Assembly (NCBI GenBank): GCA_963724135.1
Contig: CAVRTA010000006.1
Span: 1,425,795 to 1,489,794, forward strand
DNA from: DATLGB01 sp963724135
GTDB lineage: Bacteria > Actinomycetota > Thermoleophilia > Solirubrobacterales > Solirubrobacteraceae
Direction of reading: 5' to 3'
Length of the DNA: 64,000 nt
Shown: positions 24,330 through 33,500 of the stretch, piece after piece
Layout: each line of letters begins with the position of its first letter
How positions within the stretch are numbered: position 1 is the stretch's first letter
The notes under the pieces: model-generated
The model's input: the letters and a program-made list of their open reading frames with translations, nothing else
The model's database searches: none
Told to the model about the DNA's origin: nothing
Translations under genes and position numbers: made by a program

Positions 24330-25027
24330 CGGCGCGATTCTCGCAGGAGCAGCAGCGCCAGCCCCGCCCGCTCGGCGGCAAACGGCCACAGCGGCGCGCC
24401 GCGGTCGACCAGGCGCATCGCCGGCAGCGTCGCGAGGGCGCTGGCGAACGCCGTGACCGTCCCGGCATTGACACCGCCCCGCCGCAGCGCAACCGCCCCG
24501 AGCGTCACGGGAACCCCGACCTCGCGCGACAGCGGATTGGCCTCCGTCGGCGCGAACCCTCGCAGCCGCGCGGCGGCCAGCGTCGCTCCGTTGCGCGACA
24601 CGCCCGGCCACAGCGCCGCCGCCTGGGCGAGCCCGAGCCACACGCCGTCGAGCAGCCCCGCATCCCACCGGGACCGGCTCCCCTCGGCGCCCGTGGCCGA
24701 GGCCAGCAAGGCGGCTCCGAACAGCAGCCCCGGCACGACCGGGCGTCGCGGCCCGCGCTTCTCCACGACGTAGCCCACGGCCGCCGGGATCCCGCCGGCC
24801 AGCAGGTGCATGCCCACGCGCCGGGGGGTCAGCCGGCGCAGGATCTCCCACGCCTCGGCCCGGCACCCGAGCACGAGCGCGGCCAGCGACCCGGCGTGCA
24901 GCGCCACCTCGTCGCCCTCCAGCCCCCACAACAACCGCGCCGCCTCGACGTGCCCCGACGAGGACACGGGCAGCAGCTCGGCCGGGCCCTGGATCAGGCC
25001 GAGGAGGGCTTCGGAGTGCGCCGCCAC
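24326..25027 (-). CDS. uppP: Undecaprenyl-diphosphatase, UppP/BacA family (short form)
   Basis: Recycles undecaprenyl pyrophosphate, the lipid carrier for wall polymers, and gives bacitracin resistance. 233 residues, shorter than the usual ~270. The two catalytic motifs are present: LGLIQGPAELLPVSSSGH ((E/Q)xxxE and PVSSxGH) and LWPGVSRNGATL (PGxSR). Several Ala/Leu-rich membrane helices follow. GTG start at 25027 lies inside the dedA gene (34-base overlap). The shortened length suggests loss of a loop or helix rather than loss of the active site. Both neighbours upstream and downstream are tightly overlapped. Confidence 0.85.
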
Positions 25028-25635
25028 CGCACGAAGAGGTAGATCGCGCCGAGGACGACCACCGCGACGACGAGGTAATCGACGTAGTGCAGGCGGTCGC
25101 GCCACTTCTCCCACCCGCCGCCGGCCTGGACCCCGACGAACGTGAGCATCGCGATCCAGGGGATGCAGCCGAGGGTCGTCAGTACGGTGAAGCGCCAGAA
25201 CGGCATCCGCGCCACGCCCGCGGGCAGCGAGATGAACGTCCGGATGATCGGGAGCATGCGCGTGAAGAAGACGGTCGCGTCGCCGTAGCGCTCGAACCAG
25301 CGATCGGCCCACTCCAGGTGCGACGGCTTGATGTGCAGCTTGCGGCCGTGCTTCTCGAGGATGTCGATGCGCCCGTAGTAGCCGACCGCGTACGCGATCC
25401 AGGAGCCGATCAGGTTGGCGAGCGTCCCCACCAGCACGACGCTGAAGAAGGTGAAGCCCGGCTCGCCCCGCTCGACGTTGAAGCCCGCGAAGATGAACGT
25501 CGTCTCCGAGGGGATCGGGATGCAAGCGCTCTCGGCGACCATCATCAGGAAGATCCCCGTCATGCCGAGCTCCCGGATGACGTCGACCGCGAAGTTCACG
25601 ATCGGCTCGGTGAGGGAGGCGAGGACGACCGGCAC
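24994..25635 (-). CDS. DedA family membrane protein
   Basis: A 213-residue integral membrane protein. The DedA hallmark AESACIPIPSETTFIFAGF sits near residues 34-52, followed by LANLIGSWIAYAVGYYGR, FFTRMLPIIRTFISLPAGVA (the conserved R-x-x-P-x-x-R region) and a final helix. Some DedA relatives flip undecaprenyl phosphate, which fits the overlapping uppP gene: both would serve carrier-lipid recycling. That functional pairing is an inference. GTG start; divergent from the DUF354 gene with only 29 bases between them. Confidence 0.88.
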   Translation of the reverse strand: MPVVLASLTEPIVNFAVDVIRELGMTGIFLMMVAESACIPIPSETTFIFAGFNVERGEPGFTFFSVVLVGTLANLIGSWIAYAVGYYGRIDILEKHGRKLHIKPSHLEWADRWFERYGDATVFFTRMLPIIRTFISLPAGVARMPFWRFTVLTTLGCIPWIAMLTFVGVQAGGGWEKWRDRLHYVDYLVVAVVVLGAIYLFVRWRRTPKPSSA

Positions 25636-25664
25636 GGACGGGCGAGGCTAGCTTCCCGCCTTCA

Positions 25665-26669
25665 GTGAACGTCTGGATCGATCTCACCAACTCGCCGCAC
25701 GTGCTCGTCATGCGCCCGGTGATCGAGGAGCTGCGCCGGCGCGGCGCGCGGGTCACGGTCACGGCGCGCGACTTCGCACAGACGCTCGCGCTGTGCGAGC
25801 GCTTCGGCATCGAGCACGAGGCCATCGGCCGGCATCGCGGCGGCCGCCTCGCCGCCAAGGCCGTCGGTCTCTTCGACCGCAGCTTCACGCTCGCGCGCTG
25901 GGCGAAGGGCCGCCGGTTCGACATCGCGCTCGGCCACGGCTCCAACGACGTCACCGTCGCCGCGCGCCTGCGCGGGATCCCGTCAACGACCACGTTCGAC
26001 TACGAGTGGGCGCGCGTCCAGCACACGGTCAACTGCCGGCTCGCCACCGCCGTCGTCGTCCCCGACGTGATCCCGCCCGAGCGCCTGCGTCCATACGGCG
26101 CGACCGCCGCCAAGCTGCGCGCCTACCCAGGGCTCAAAGAGGAGTACTACCTGGCGGACTTCGAGCCCGACGACGCCGTCCTACAGGAGCTCGGCCTCGA
26201 CACGGCGAATCCGTTGTTCGTGGTGCGCACGCCGCCCGACGTCTCGCTGTACCACCGCTTCGAGAACCCCCTGTTCAAGGAGGTCCTCGACCAGTTGCGC
26301 GACCGCGGCCAGGTCGTGGTCCTGCCGCGCACCGCCGAGCAGCGCGCCGAGCTCGCGCAGGCGGGTGGCTTCATCGTTCCCGATGGCGCCGTCGACGCGC
26401 AGACGCTCGTCGCGCGCGCCGACCTCGTCATCTCCGCCGGCGGCACCATGAACCGCGAGGCCGTCGCGCTCGGCACGCCGGTCTACACGACCTTCGAGGG
26501 TCGCCTCGGCGCCGTCGACGAGCACCTCATCGCCGAGGGCCGCCTGCGGCGGCTGACCGACGCCGCCGACATCGACCTCGCGGCACCCGTCAGCACGGCC
26601 CCGGAGCGCGTGCGCAGGGACCCCGGCGCCTTCACGGATCTCTTACTCGCGCCCGTAGACTTCTCGTGA
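25665..26669 (+). CDS. DUF354 family GT-B-fold protein
   Basis: A 334-residue protein starting VWIDLTNSPHVLVMRPVIEE, the typical DUF354 opening (DxxTPxHVxxF-like). Other landmarks: FDIALGHGSNDVTVAARL, PSTTTFDYEWARVQHTV, a second half with RTPPDVSLYHRFENPLFKE and ISAGGTMNREAVALGTPVYT, which resembles the nucleotide-sugar site of UDP-GlcNAc 2-epimerase and MurG-like folds. The family occurs in surface-polysaccharide clusters; the reaction is not established. Its TGA shares a base with the ATG of the following epimerase/dehydratase gene, supporting a joint role in glycan synthesis. Confidence 0.8.
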   Translation: MNVWIDLTNSPHVLVMRPVIEELRRRGARVTVTARDFAQTLALCERFGIEHEAIGRHRGGRLAAKAVGLFDRSFTLARWAKGRRFDIALGHGSNDVTVAARLRGIPSTTTFDYEWARVQHTVNCRLATAVVVPDVIPPERLRPYGATAAKLRAYPGLKEEYYLADFEPDDAVLQELGLDTANPLFVVRTPPDVSLYHRFENPLFKEVLDQLRDRGQVVVLPRTAEQRAELAQAGGFIVPDGAVDAQTLVARADLVISAGGTMNREAVALGTPVYTTFEGRLGAVDEHLIAEGRLRRLTDAADIDLAAPVSTAPERVRRDPGAFTDLLLAPVDFS

Positions 26670-28645
26670 TGCGCCGCCGCTGGAGGCTGGCCGTCCCGAT
26701 CCACCGCCGCGCGCTGCCGCTGATCGCGCTGGACGCGGGGCTGGTCGCACTCGCACATCTGCTCGCGTACACGCTGCGCTTCGACGAGGGGATCCCGGAG
26801 AAGTTCGTCGCGCTGCGCGACCACTCGCTGACCATCGCGGTGGCGGGCACGCTGCTCGTGTTCTGGGTCTTCGGCCTCTACCGGCACTCGTGGCGCTTCG
26901 CCGACCAGGGCATGTACCTGCGCGTCCCGCAGGCGGTGTTCGTCGCGACTCTGGTGATGATCGGCGGCATCGCGGTGCTCGACCCCGCCTACGACGTCAC
27001 CCCCGACGGCCTCATCGGACTGAGCCCGCCGACGGGCGTCATCGGCCCCTTCTTCCTGCTCACGCTGATCCTCACGCTCGGGGTCCGCTTCGCCGCGCGG
27101 ATGCTGATCGACCAGGGCGGATGGGGCAACTCCAGCCGGGCGCTTCGCGACGCGCGCGCGGTGCTGATCGTCGGCGCCGGTGACGGCGGCCGGCTCGTCG
27201 CCACCGAGATGGTGCGCAACCCCAGGCTCGGGCTGCGCCCGGTCGGGTTCGTGGACGACGACCCGGCCAAGCGTAACCTGCGCATCCGGCCCGGCGGCCG
27301 CGTCTTCGGCAGCATCGACCGGCTCCCGCACGTCCTCGGTGACGTCGAGCCCGACGAGGTGATCATCGCGATCCCCTCCGCCTCGGGCCGGCTGCGCCAG
27401 AAGGTCGTCAAGGCCTGCCGCGAGCGCGGCGTCCCGGTCCGCACCCTGCCGACCACCTTCGAGCTGCTGCAGACCGGCGGGCGCATGGTGCGCCAGGTCC
27501 GCGACGTGCAGGTCGAGGACGTCCTCGGCCGCGAGCCCGTGCGCATGGAGATCGAGCGCGTCGGCGGTTACCTCGCCGGCCGGACCGTGATGGTCACGGG
27601 CGCCGGCGGCTCGATCGGCTCGGAGCTGTCGCGCCAGATCGCGCGCGTCGGCCCGAGCCGCCTGATCCTGCTGGACCACGCCGAGGACAACCTGTTCGAG
27701 ATCCAGCGCCAGCTCGAGCAGGACCGCCACTTCCTCGATGCCGTCGGCGTGATCGCCGACTGCAAGGAGGAGGAGCGCATGCGCGAGGTGTTCGCCGAGC
27801 ACCGGCCGGCGGTCGTCTTCCACGCCGCCGCCTACAAGCACGTGGCGATGATGGAGGCCAACGCGGTCGAGGCCGTGCGCAACAACGCGATCGCCACGAG
27901 GGTGCTCACGCGGGTCGCGGGCGACACCGGCGTGCAGACGTTCGTGCTGGTCTCGACCGACAAGGCGGTCGCGCCCGCGACCGTCATGGGGGCGTCCAAG
28001 GCGCTCGCCGAGTGGGCGGTCGAGGCCGCCGGCCATCACTTCCCCGGAACTGTCTTCACCTCCGTCCGTTTCGGCAACGTGCTCGGCTCCTCGGGCTCGG
28101 TCGTCCCGATCTTCCGCCGCCAGATCGCGGCGGGCGGCCCGGTCACGGTCACCGACCCGAAGATGACGCGCTACTTCATGACCATCCCGGAGGCGGTCCA
28201 GCTGATCGTGCAGGCGGGGTCGCTGGCGCGGGGCGGCGAGACGTTCGTCCTGGAAATGGGCGAGCCGGTCAACATCATGGACCTGGCCCGGCAGATGATC
28301 AGCCTCAGCGGCCTCGAGCCCGAGGAGGACATCGCGATCGACGTGATCGGCCCGCGGCCCGGGGAGAAGATCCATGAGGACCTCTTCAACCCGTACGAGT
28401 CGCCGATGCCGACCGAGGCCGGGCGGATCCAGCGCGCGGAGCGGCCGCCGCTCAACCCGGCCTGGGTCGAGGCGACCTTCGACGACATCGGCCTGCTCGT
28501 CCTGGAGGGGGACGCCGCGCGGCTGGCGTCGCTCGTGTCCGAGCTCGCGCTCGTCCGGGTGCCCGCCCAGGCGGCCGCGGCGGTCGCGCGCGAGGCCGAA
28601 CCGGCGCCCGAACCCGTCCCGGCTGAGGTCCGGGTCGACGCCTAG
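26669..28645 (+). CDS. Membrane-bound NDP-sugar epimerase/dehydratase (CapD/PglF/FlaA1 type)
   Basis: A 658-residue protein. Four to five N-terminal membrane helices (residues ~10-130, e.g. LIALDAGLVALAHLLAYTLR) are followed by a CoA-binding-like Rossmann domain (AVLIVGAGDGGRLVATEM) and the catalytic extended SDR domain: VMVTGAGGSIGSELSRQI, FHAAAYKHVAMMEAN, SVRFGNVLGSSGSVVPIF, and TRYFMTIPEAVQLI. These are hallmarks of 4,6-dehydratases or 5-epimerases acting on UDP-GlcNAc for capsule or glycoprotein sugars. As in many CapD-type proteins the Tyr of YxxxK is replaced (MGASKALAEW, Met-x-x-x-Lys). The Ala/Pro C-tail is extra. ATG overlaps the DUF354 stop (TGATG). Confidence 0.9.
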   Translation: MRRRWRLAVPIHRRALPLIALDAGLVALAHLLAYTLRFDEGIPEKFVALRDHSLTIAVAGTLLVFWVFGLYRHSWRFADQGMYLRVPQAVFVATLVMIGGIAVLDPAYDVTPDGLIGLSPPTGVIGPFFLLTLILTLGVRFAARMLIDQGGWGNSSRALRDARAVLIVGAGDGGRLVATEMVRNPRLGLRPVGFVDDDPAKRNLRIRPGGRVFGSIDRLPHVLGDVEPDEVIIAIPSASGRLRQKVVKACRERGVPVRTLPTTFELLQTGGRMVRQVRDVQVEDVLGREPVRMEIERVGGYLAGRTVMVTGAGGSIGSELSRQIARVGPSRLILLDHAEDNLFEIQRQLEQDRHFLDAVGVIADCKEEERMREVFAEHRPAVVFHAAAYKHVAMMEANAVEAVRNNAIATRVLTRVAGDTGVQTFVLVSTDKAVAPATVMGASKALAEWAVEAAGHHFPGTVFTSVRFGNVLGSSGSVVPIFRRQIAAGGPVTVTDPKMTRYFMTIPEAVQLIVQAGSLARGGETFVLEMGEPVNIMDLARQMISLSGLEPEEDIAIDVIGPRPGEKIHEDLFNPYESPMPTEAGRIQRAERPPLNPAWVEATFDDIGLLVLEGDAARLASLVSELALVRVPAQAAAAVAREAEPAPEPVPAEVRVDA

Positions 28646-28663
28646 ACTGCCGCCCCGCACCAC

Positions 28664-29938
28664 ATGGTCACCTTTGCGGTCACCCTGTCGGATCTGATCG
28701 AGAAGGGCGGGGCCTACGCGGGCCTCGCCGCGTTCTTCGGGCTCGCGATCCTGTCGATCCTCTATTTCGCGCAGGCGCGCGAGATCCGTCGGCTGCGCGA
28801 TTGGGCCGGGCGCGCGCCCGAGCGCGCGCAGGAGCTCGAGCAGCGCGTCGTCGAGCAGGCCGAGGCGTCGCGCCGCGTCCAGGCTGTGCCGATGCGGCGG
28901 CCGGGCGAGCCGGCGACGGCCGCGGCGCAGCGTGTCGCCGCTGCCGCCAAGCCGGCGGCGCAGGAGGCGCCGACGACACCTCCGGCTGCCGAGGAAGCGC
29001 CGACGACACAGCAGCCCGCCGCCGCCGACGAGCCGGTGTTCACCGAGGCCGATGGCGAGAAGCCCGCGGAGGAGAAGCCCGCCGCGGAGACCGACGCGCC
29101 TGCGGTCGAGCCGGAGGCCACGCCGACCGAGCATCAGATCGTGGCCGCCAAGGCCGCGCCGGCGACCGAGGACAAGCAGGAGGCCCCGGCCGAGCAGCAG
29201 AAGGCGATCCCCGCCGGCGCGACGACGGCGCTGGCGGGCGGTGAGTCGACCGCGCCGCCCAACGGCGCGCCGCCGCCCCCGGACGCGCCGTCGACCCTGC
29301 CTCCTCGTGCCACCCAGAGTCCGCCGGTCAGCCGGCCCGCCCCGGCCCCCGCGGCCGCGCTGCGCTCCTCGACCGCCGCCACCCGTCGCCCACCGCCTCC
29401 GCGCCCCCCGCTTCCCCCCAGCGGCGGCGACGACAGCCGCCGCACCCCGATCATCGTGGCCGGCGTCGCCGCCGGCCTCGTGCTGATCGTCGTCGGGCTG
29501 ATCGCGATCGTCGGCGGTGGCGACGAGCCGCAGACCACCGCAGGCGGGGGAGCCGAGCCGGCTGAGACCGCTCCGAGCACGCCGACCACCGATCCCGACA
29601 CGGGTGGCGGCGACAACGGGCGCAAGCCGCCCTCCATCTCGCGCGCCGAGACGACGATCGCGGTCCTCAACGGCACGACGATCTCCGGCCTCGCCGCGTC
29701 GATCGACGAGAAGCTCACCCAGGCCGGCTACACCGAGAGCCAGCCGCCCACCAATTACACCGACCAGGCGCGCTCGGCCTCGATCGTCTTCTACAACGGC
29801 TCGGAGAACCGCAGCCAGGCGATCGAGATCGGGGACCTGCTCAAGATCACCGACCGTCAGCCGATCGACGAGGCCGCGGGCCAGCTCGCTCCGGGAGCCG
29901 ACGTGGTGATCGTGGTGGGCGCGGACCAGACGCCTTAA
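28664..29938 (+). CDS. Two-helix membrane protein with LytR_C domain
   Basis: A 424-residue protein. The first membrane helix (YAGLAAFFGLAILSILYFA, ~17-36) is followed by a long disordered Ala/Pro/Glu region (40-255; e.g. PAAADEPVFTEADGEKPAEE), a second helix (PIIVAGVAAGLVLIVVGLIA, ~264-285) and a C-terminal LytR_C-type domain (TTIAVLNGTTISGLAASIDE, FYNGSENRSQAIEI, GADVVIVVGAD). LytR_C domains accompany wall-polymer ligases (LCP), but no LCP domain is present here. Topology would put both N- and C-terminal parts outside or the linker inside. TAATG joins it to the next gene. Possible cell-wall adaptor protein. Confidence 0.78.
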   Translation: MVTFAVTLSDLIEKGGAYAGLAAFFGLAILSILYFAQAREIRRLRDWAGRAPERAQELEQRVVEQAEASRRVQAVPMRRPGEPATAAAQRVAAAAKPAAQEAPTTPPAAEEAPTTQQPAAADEPVFTEADGEKPAEEKPAAETDAPAVEPEATPTEHQIVAAKAAPATEDKQEAPAEQQKAIPAGATTALAGGESTAPPNGAPPPPDAPSTLPPRATQSPPVSRPAPAPAAALRSSTAATRRPPPPRPPLPPSGGDDSRRTPIIVAGVAAGLVLIVVGLIAIVGGGDEPQTTAGGGAEPAETAPSTPTTDPDTGGGDNGRKPPSISRAETTIAVLNGTTISGLAASIDEKLTQAGYTESQPPTNYTDQARSASIVFYNGSENRSQAIEIGDLLKITDRQPIDEAAGQLAPGADVVIVVGADQTP

Positions 29939-31743
29939 TGGCAACGCAGACGACGCGGCTCCAAGCGGCCGCCTTCGGAGTCGTGCTGGCGGCCACGGTC
30001 GGCGCGTTCTTCCTCGCCAACCAGCTCAAGTCGCAGCCGGGCGACATCGAGGTCCTGCGCCGCAGCACGTTGTTCTCGCCCAACGGTGACGGGCGCCGCG
30101 ACACCGACACGATCGTCTTCAAGGTGAAGTTCGACGCCGAGGCGGCGATCGACGTCGTCGACGCCGACGGCGTGCGTGTGCGGCGGCTGGCCGAGGACAA
30201 GCGCCTCGTGCGCGGACGCAGGACGCAGGTGACGTGGGACGGGCGCGACGACGAGGGCCGGCGCGCGCCCGACGGCGAGTACCGGCTGCGCTTCATCCTC
30301 GACGAGGGCCGCTCGCTGCTCGCGCCCAAGCCGTTCTTCGTCGACACGGTCGCGCCCGAGCCGTCCGTCGAGGTCGACCCGGACGCGCGGATCGTCTATC
30401 CGGCCTCGTCGGTGCCGTTCGAGGTCAGCGGGGCCGGCGACGAGGCCGCGCCGCGGTTCACGGTCCTGCGGACGGACGTCAAGCCGATGCGAACGGTGCG
30501 CTCGATCCCCGGCGCCATCGGGCAGGAGGGCTACGAGTGGGACGGCCGGACCGACAGCGGCGCGGTCGCGGGCCCGGGCGTGTACGCGATCGCGGTCCAG
30601 GCGCTCGACACGGCGGAGAACGAGGGCGCGACAGCACCGCTGCGGCCGGGGCCGGTCGTCGGACGCCCCGGCGTGACGATCCGGCGCCTGGCGATCCAGC
30701 CGCCGGTGCGCGCCGTGCGCGCGGGCGACCTCTTCAACGTCCGCGTCGACGCGCGCGGGCGCGCGTTCAGCTGGAAGCTGCGGCGGCTGGGTGCGCCGCG
30801 GCTGCTCAAGCAGGGCATCACGAAGGCGGGCCGCACCAGCCTGGTGCTGCGGGCGCCCGAGGGCAAGTCGGGGATCTACCTGCTGCGCGCGCAGTCGCAC
30901 GGCGCCGAGACCACCGTCCCGATCGCGGTGCACGCGCGGACGCAGGTCGGCCCGCTGATCGTGCTGCCGATGATCACCTGGCTCGGCCGCGACCCGGTCG
31001 ACGGCAACGGGGATGGCGTCACCGACGTCTTCGGCAGCGGGCAGGCGGTGCGCTTCCCGCGCCTTTTCGCCTACGACGAGGGCTCGCCGCCCGGCCTGTA
31101 CTCCGATCTCGCGCCGCTGCTGCTGGCACTGGACGCGGCGAAGGTCCGCTACGACCTGGCCACCGACCTCGACCTCGAATTCACCGGTCGGCCCACCGGC
31201 GGCCAGCGGAGCCTGATCATGGCGGGGCGGCCGACGTGGATCAGCCGGGCCCTGGCGCGGCGGCTGCGCGGCTGGGTCTCCGACGGCGGCCGGATGGCGG
31301 TGTTCGGGCCTGCCGCCCTGCGCGCGTCGGTGTCGGTCGGCGACGCGGTGCTGGCCCGCCCGTCGCCGGTCACCGAGGTCGACGCGCTCGGCGGGCGGCT
31401 GCTGGCGGTGCGCGAGGTCACCGGCGATCTCTCGGTGCTCGACGAGGACCAGGCGCTCGGGCTGCTCGAGGGGTTCTCCGGCGTGCTCGGCGGCTTCGAC
31501 TCCGTCGAGGAGCTCGAGTCCGCCGGGGAGGGCGAGATCAGGACGAGCGTCGGCGAGGCGTCCGACGAGCTGCGGCCGGCGTTCAGCGCCACCGCCTACG
31601 GCGACGGTCTCGTGATCCGCGTCGGCCTCCCCGGCTGGGGCGTGCGCCTGAAGGCAGGCGATCCGGTCGTCGAGCAGCTGACCGCGAACATCTTCGACGT
31701 CCTGCGCCGCCTGCGCCCCAAGCCGCGCACCGCGCGCGGCTGA
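29938..31743 (+). CDS. Membrane-anchored protein with FlgD-type Ig-like domains
   Basis: A 601-residue protein with an N-terminal anchor (AAAFGVVLAATVGAFFLAN). Residues ~40-125 carry a FlgD/CHU-like Ig domain (TLFSPNGDGRRDTDTIVFKV, VTWDGRDDEGRRAPDGEYRL); a similar second copy is around 135-230 (YEWDGRTDSGAVAGPGVYAI). The C-terminal half has an N,N-dimethylformamidase-like large-subunit look (LPMITWLGRDPVDGNGDGVT, SLIMAGRPTWISRALARRLR, FGPAAL), i.e. a class I amidotransferase-like fold of unknown activity. No flagellar genes are near. Start codon overlaps the previous stop. Likely exposed at the cell surface; function unknown. Confidence 0.75.
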   Translation: MATQTTRLQAAAFGVVLAATVGAFFLANQLKSQPGDIEVLRRSTLFSPNGDGRRDTDTIVFKVKFDAEAAIDVVDADGVRVRRLAEDKRLVRGRRTQVTWDGRDDEGRRAPDGEYRLRFILDEGRSLLAPKPFFVDTVAPEPSVEVDPDARIVYPASSVPFEVSGAGDEAAPRFTVLRTDVKPMRTVRSIPGAIGQEGYEWDGRTDSGAVAGPGVYAIAVQALDTAENEGATAPLRPGPVVGRPGVTIRRLAIQPPVRAVRAGDLFNVRVDARGRAFSWKLRRLGAPRLLKQGITKAGRTSLVLRAPEGKSGIYLLRAQSHGAETTVPIAVHARTQVGPLIVLPMITWLGRDPVDGNGDGVTDVFGSGQAVRFPRLFAYDEGSPPGLYSDLAPLLLALDAAKVRYDLATDLDLEFTGRPTGGQRSLIMAGRPTWISRALARRLRGWVSDGGRMAVFGPAALRASVSVGDAVLARPSPVTEVDALGGRLLAVREVTGDLSVLDEDQALGLLEGFSGVLGGFDSVEELESAGEGEIRTSVGEASDELRPAFSATAYGDGLVIRVGLPGWGVRLKAGDPVVEQLTANIFDVLRRLRPKPRTARG

Positions 31744-31769
31744 ACGAGCTCTGACACCAGTGGTTTGCT

Positions 31770-31794
31770 CGCCGCGCCATTGGGTACCGCGGCG
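31770..31794 (+). terminator. Hairpin before the S8 protease gene
   Basis: cgccgcg (31770-31776) pairs with cgcggcg (31788-31794) around an 11-base loop, 26 bases after the previous stop. It has no T-tract. It probably separates the glycan/envelope run from the protease gene, which has its own GGGAG ribosome site at about 31834. Confidence 0.45.
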
Positions 31795-31844
31795 CCAGGC
31801 AGGGCACTCGCCGGGGCGGGGCCCGTAATCACAGGGAGCGTTTC

Positions 31845-33068
31845 ATGACTCGTCATCTCCGGACCGCCGTCCTCGCCGTCACCGCGGTGCTGGCGCTCGC
31901 GCCGTCCGCCGGCGCGGCCGACTACGTCCGCGACCAGGTCATCGTCAAGTACGCGCCGGGTGCGGATGCACTCACCCGCGCGCAGGCCGCCACCGCGGCG
32001 GGAGTCACCCAGACCGTCGGGCGGGTCACGGCCACCGGCGCCTCCGTCGTCCGCGTGGCGGGCGACGCCAAAGCCGCCGCAACGGTGCTCAACCGGCTTC
32101 CCGGCGTCCTGTATGCCGAGCCCGACCGGATCCTGCGCGCGACGTCGGTGCCCAACGACGCGCTGTTCAGCCAGCTCTACGGACTGCACAACGCCAACGA
32201 CGCCGACCTCGACGGGCCCGAGGGCTGGGACATCGCGTTCGGAACGGGCGTGTTCCCGTCCAGCGGCGTGCGCGTGGCGGTGATCGACACGGGCATCCAG
32301 CAGAACCACCCGGACCTCGCCGGCAAGACGGTCGCCTGCGCCGGCGTGCGCAGCTTCGGCGTCGGCGGGATCATCGGCGCCGATCCGACGATCGTCGCCG
32401 GCCGCTGCAACGACGACCACGACCACGGCACCCATGTCTCGGGCACGATCGCCGCGGTGACCAACAACGGCATCGGCGTCGCCGGGACCGCGCCGTCGGC
32501 GCAGATCGCCTCCTGCAAGGCGCTCAGCTCGCTCGGCACCGGGCCGACCTCAGGCGTGGCCAACTGCATCGACTGGGCCCGCCAGCAGCCGGGCGTGAGG
32601 GTGATCTCGATGTCGCTCGGCGGCGGGTCGTCGACGACGATGCAGCAGGCCGTGCAGCGGGCCTACAACGGTGGCAACGGCGCGTTGGTGGTGGCCGCGG
32701 CCGGTAACGACGGCAACAGCGCCGTCAACTACCCGGCCGGCTACGCCGAGGTCGTCTCGGTGGCGGCGACCGACCGCAACGACAACCACGCCTCGTTCTC
32801 GAACACCAATCCCGACGTCGAGGTCTCGGCCGCCGGCGTTGACGTCCTCTCCACCGTCCGCGGCTCCGCCTACGCGACGATGTCGGGCACGTCGATGGCG
32901 ACCCCGCACGCCGCGGGTGTGGCGGCGCTGATCGCCTACCGCTTCCCGTCGCTCAACGCCGCGGGGATCCGCTCCCGCCTCGACGCCGGCGTCGACGACC
33001 TCGGGACACCGGGTCGCGACTCCACCTTCGGCTTCGGGCGCGTGAACCTCGTCAAGGCGCTCAGTTAG
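31845..33068 (+). CDS. Secreted subtilisin-family (S8) serine protease
   Basis: A 407-residue exported protease with a classic signal (TAVLAVTAVLALAPSAGAA) and an I9-like propeptide (YVRDQVIVKYAPGADALTRA ... LPGVLYAEPDRIL). The catalytic triad is intact: Asp in VRVAVIDTGIQQNHPDL, His in DDHDHGTHVSGTIA, oxyanion Asn in VVAAAGNDGNS and Ser in MSGTSMATPHAAGVAALIAY. It ends right after the catalytic domain with no wall anchor, so it is probably released. Extracellular protein degradation is the likely role. A strong hairpin follows the stop. Confidence 0.93.
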   Translation: MTRHLRTAVLAVTAVLALAPSAGAADYVRDQVIVKYAPGADALTRAQAATAAGVTQTVGRVTATGASVVRVAGDAKAAATVLNRLPGVLYAEPDRILRATSVPNDALFSQLYGLHNANDADLDGPEGWDIAFGTGVFPSSGVRVAVIDTGIQQNHPDLAGKTVACAGVRSFGVGGIIGADPTIVAGRCNDDHDHGTHVSGTIAAVTNNGIGVAGTAPSAQIASCKALSSLGTGPTSGVANCIDWARQQPGVRVISMSLGGGSSTTMQQAVQRAYNGGNGALVVAAAGNDGNSAVNYPAGYAEVVSVAATDRNDNHASFSNTNPDVEVSAAGVDVLSTVRGSAYATMSGTSMATPHAAGVAALIAYRFPSLNAAGIRSRLDAGVDDLGTPGRDSTFGFGRVNLVKALS

Positions 33069-33078
33069 GCGATCCGGA

Positions 33079-33104
33079 CCGCCGGCGCCCCCGGGCGCCG
33101 GCGG
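33079..33104 (+). terminator. GC-rich 12-bp terminator hairpin
   Basis: ccgccggcgccc (33079-33090) pairs perfectly with gggcgccggcgg (33093-33104); the real loop is probably 4-6 bases. It lies 10 bases after the S8 protease stop, with no T-run. Confidence 0.6.
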
Positions 33105-33500
33105 GCCCCGCCTGCGAGGCCGGACTTCTCGGGCGGCCGGACGCGTGGATCGTCCACGAGGCCGCCGCGGCCGAGGACATCGCGCAGGAGGCGTTCCTGG
33201 CGGCGGTCGGTGCGCTCGATCGCTTCGACCGCGCGCGCCCGTTCGCGCCGTGGCTGCGGCGGGTCGTCGCCAACCGGCCATCGATCACGCGCGGCCCCCG
33301 AGGTCACGCCGGCCGACCCAGAGCTGCTCGCCCCTCTCGCCGCCCTGCCGGTCGAACAGCGCGCGGTGGTCGTGATGCGGCACGTCCTCGGCTGCACGCC
33401 GCGTCAGATCGCGGCCGCGCTCGACCTTCCGGTCGGCACCGTCAACTCCCGCGCGCGGCGCGGGCTCGACGCCATGAGGGACGTCCTCGATGCGCGTTGA
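33101..33500 (+). pseudogene. Decayed ECF-type sigma factor gene
   Basis: Two clear sigma-factor segments occur in different frames. Region 2-like text AEDIAQEAFLAAVGALDRFD and APWLRRVVANR is read from about 33143 to 33277; then AIDHAR continues one frame over, and region 4 (ELLAPLAALPVEQRAVVVM, RHVLGCTPRQIAAALDLPVG, TVNSRARRGLDAMRDVL) is read from about 33297 to the TGA at 33498. Restoring one G near 33277 and one near 33293 joins all three. The first ~40 residues of region 2 (core-polymerase contact) are missing because the protease terminator comes directly before, so the gene is also 5'-truncated. The following gene overlaps its stop by 11 bases, as sigma/anti-sigma pairs do. Confidence 0.75.
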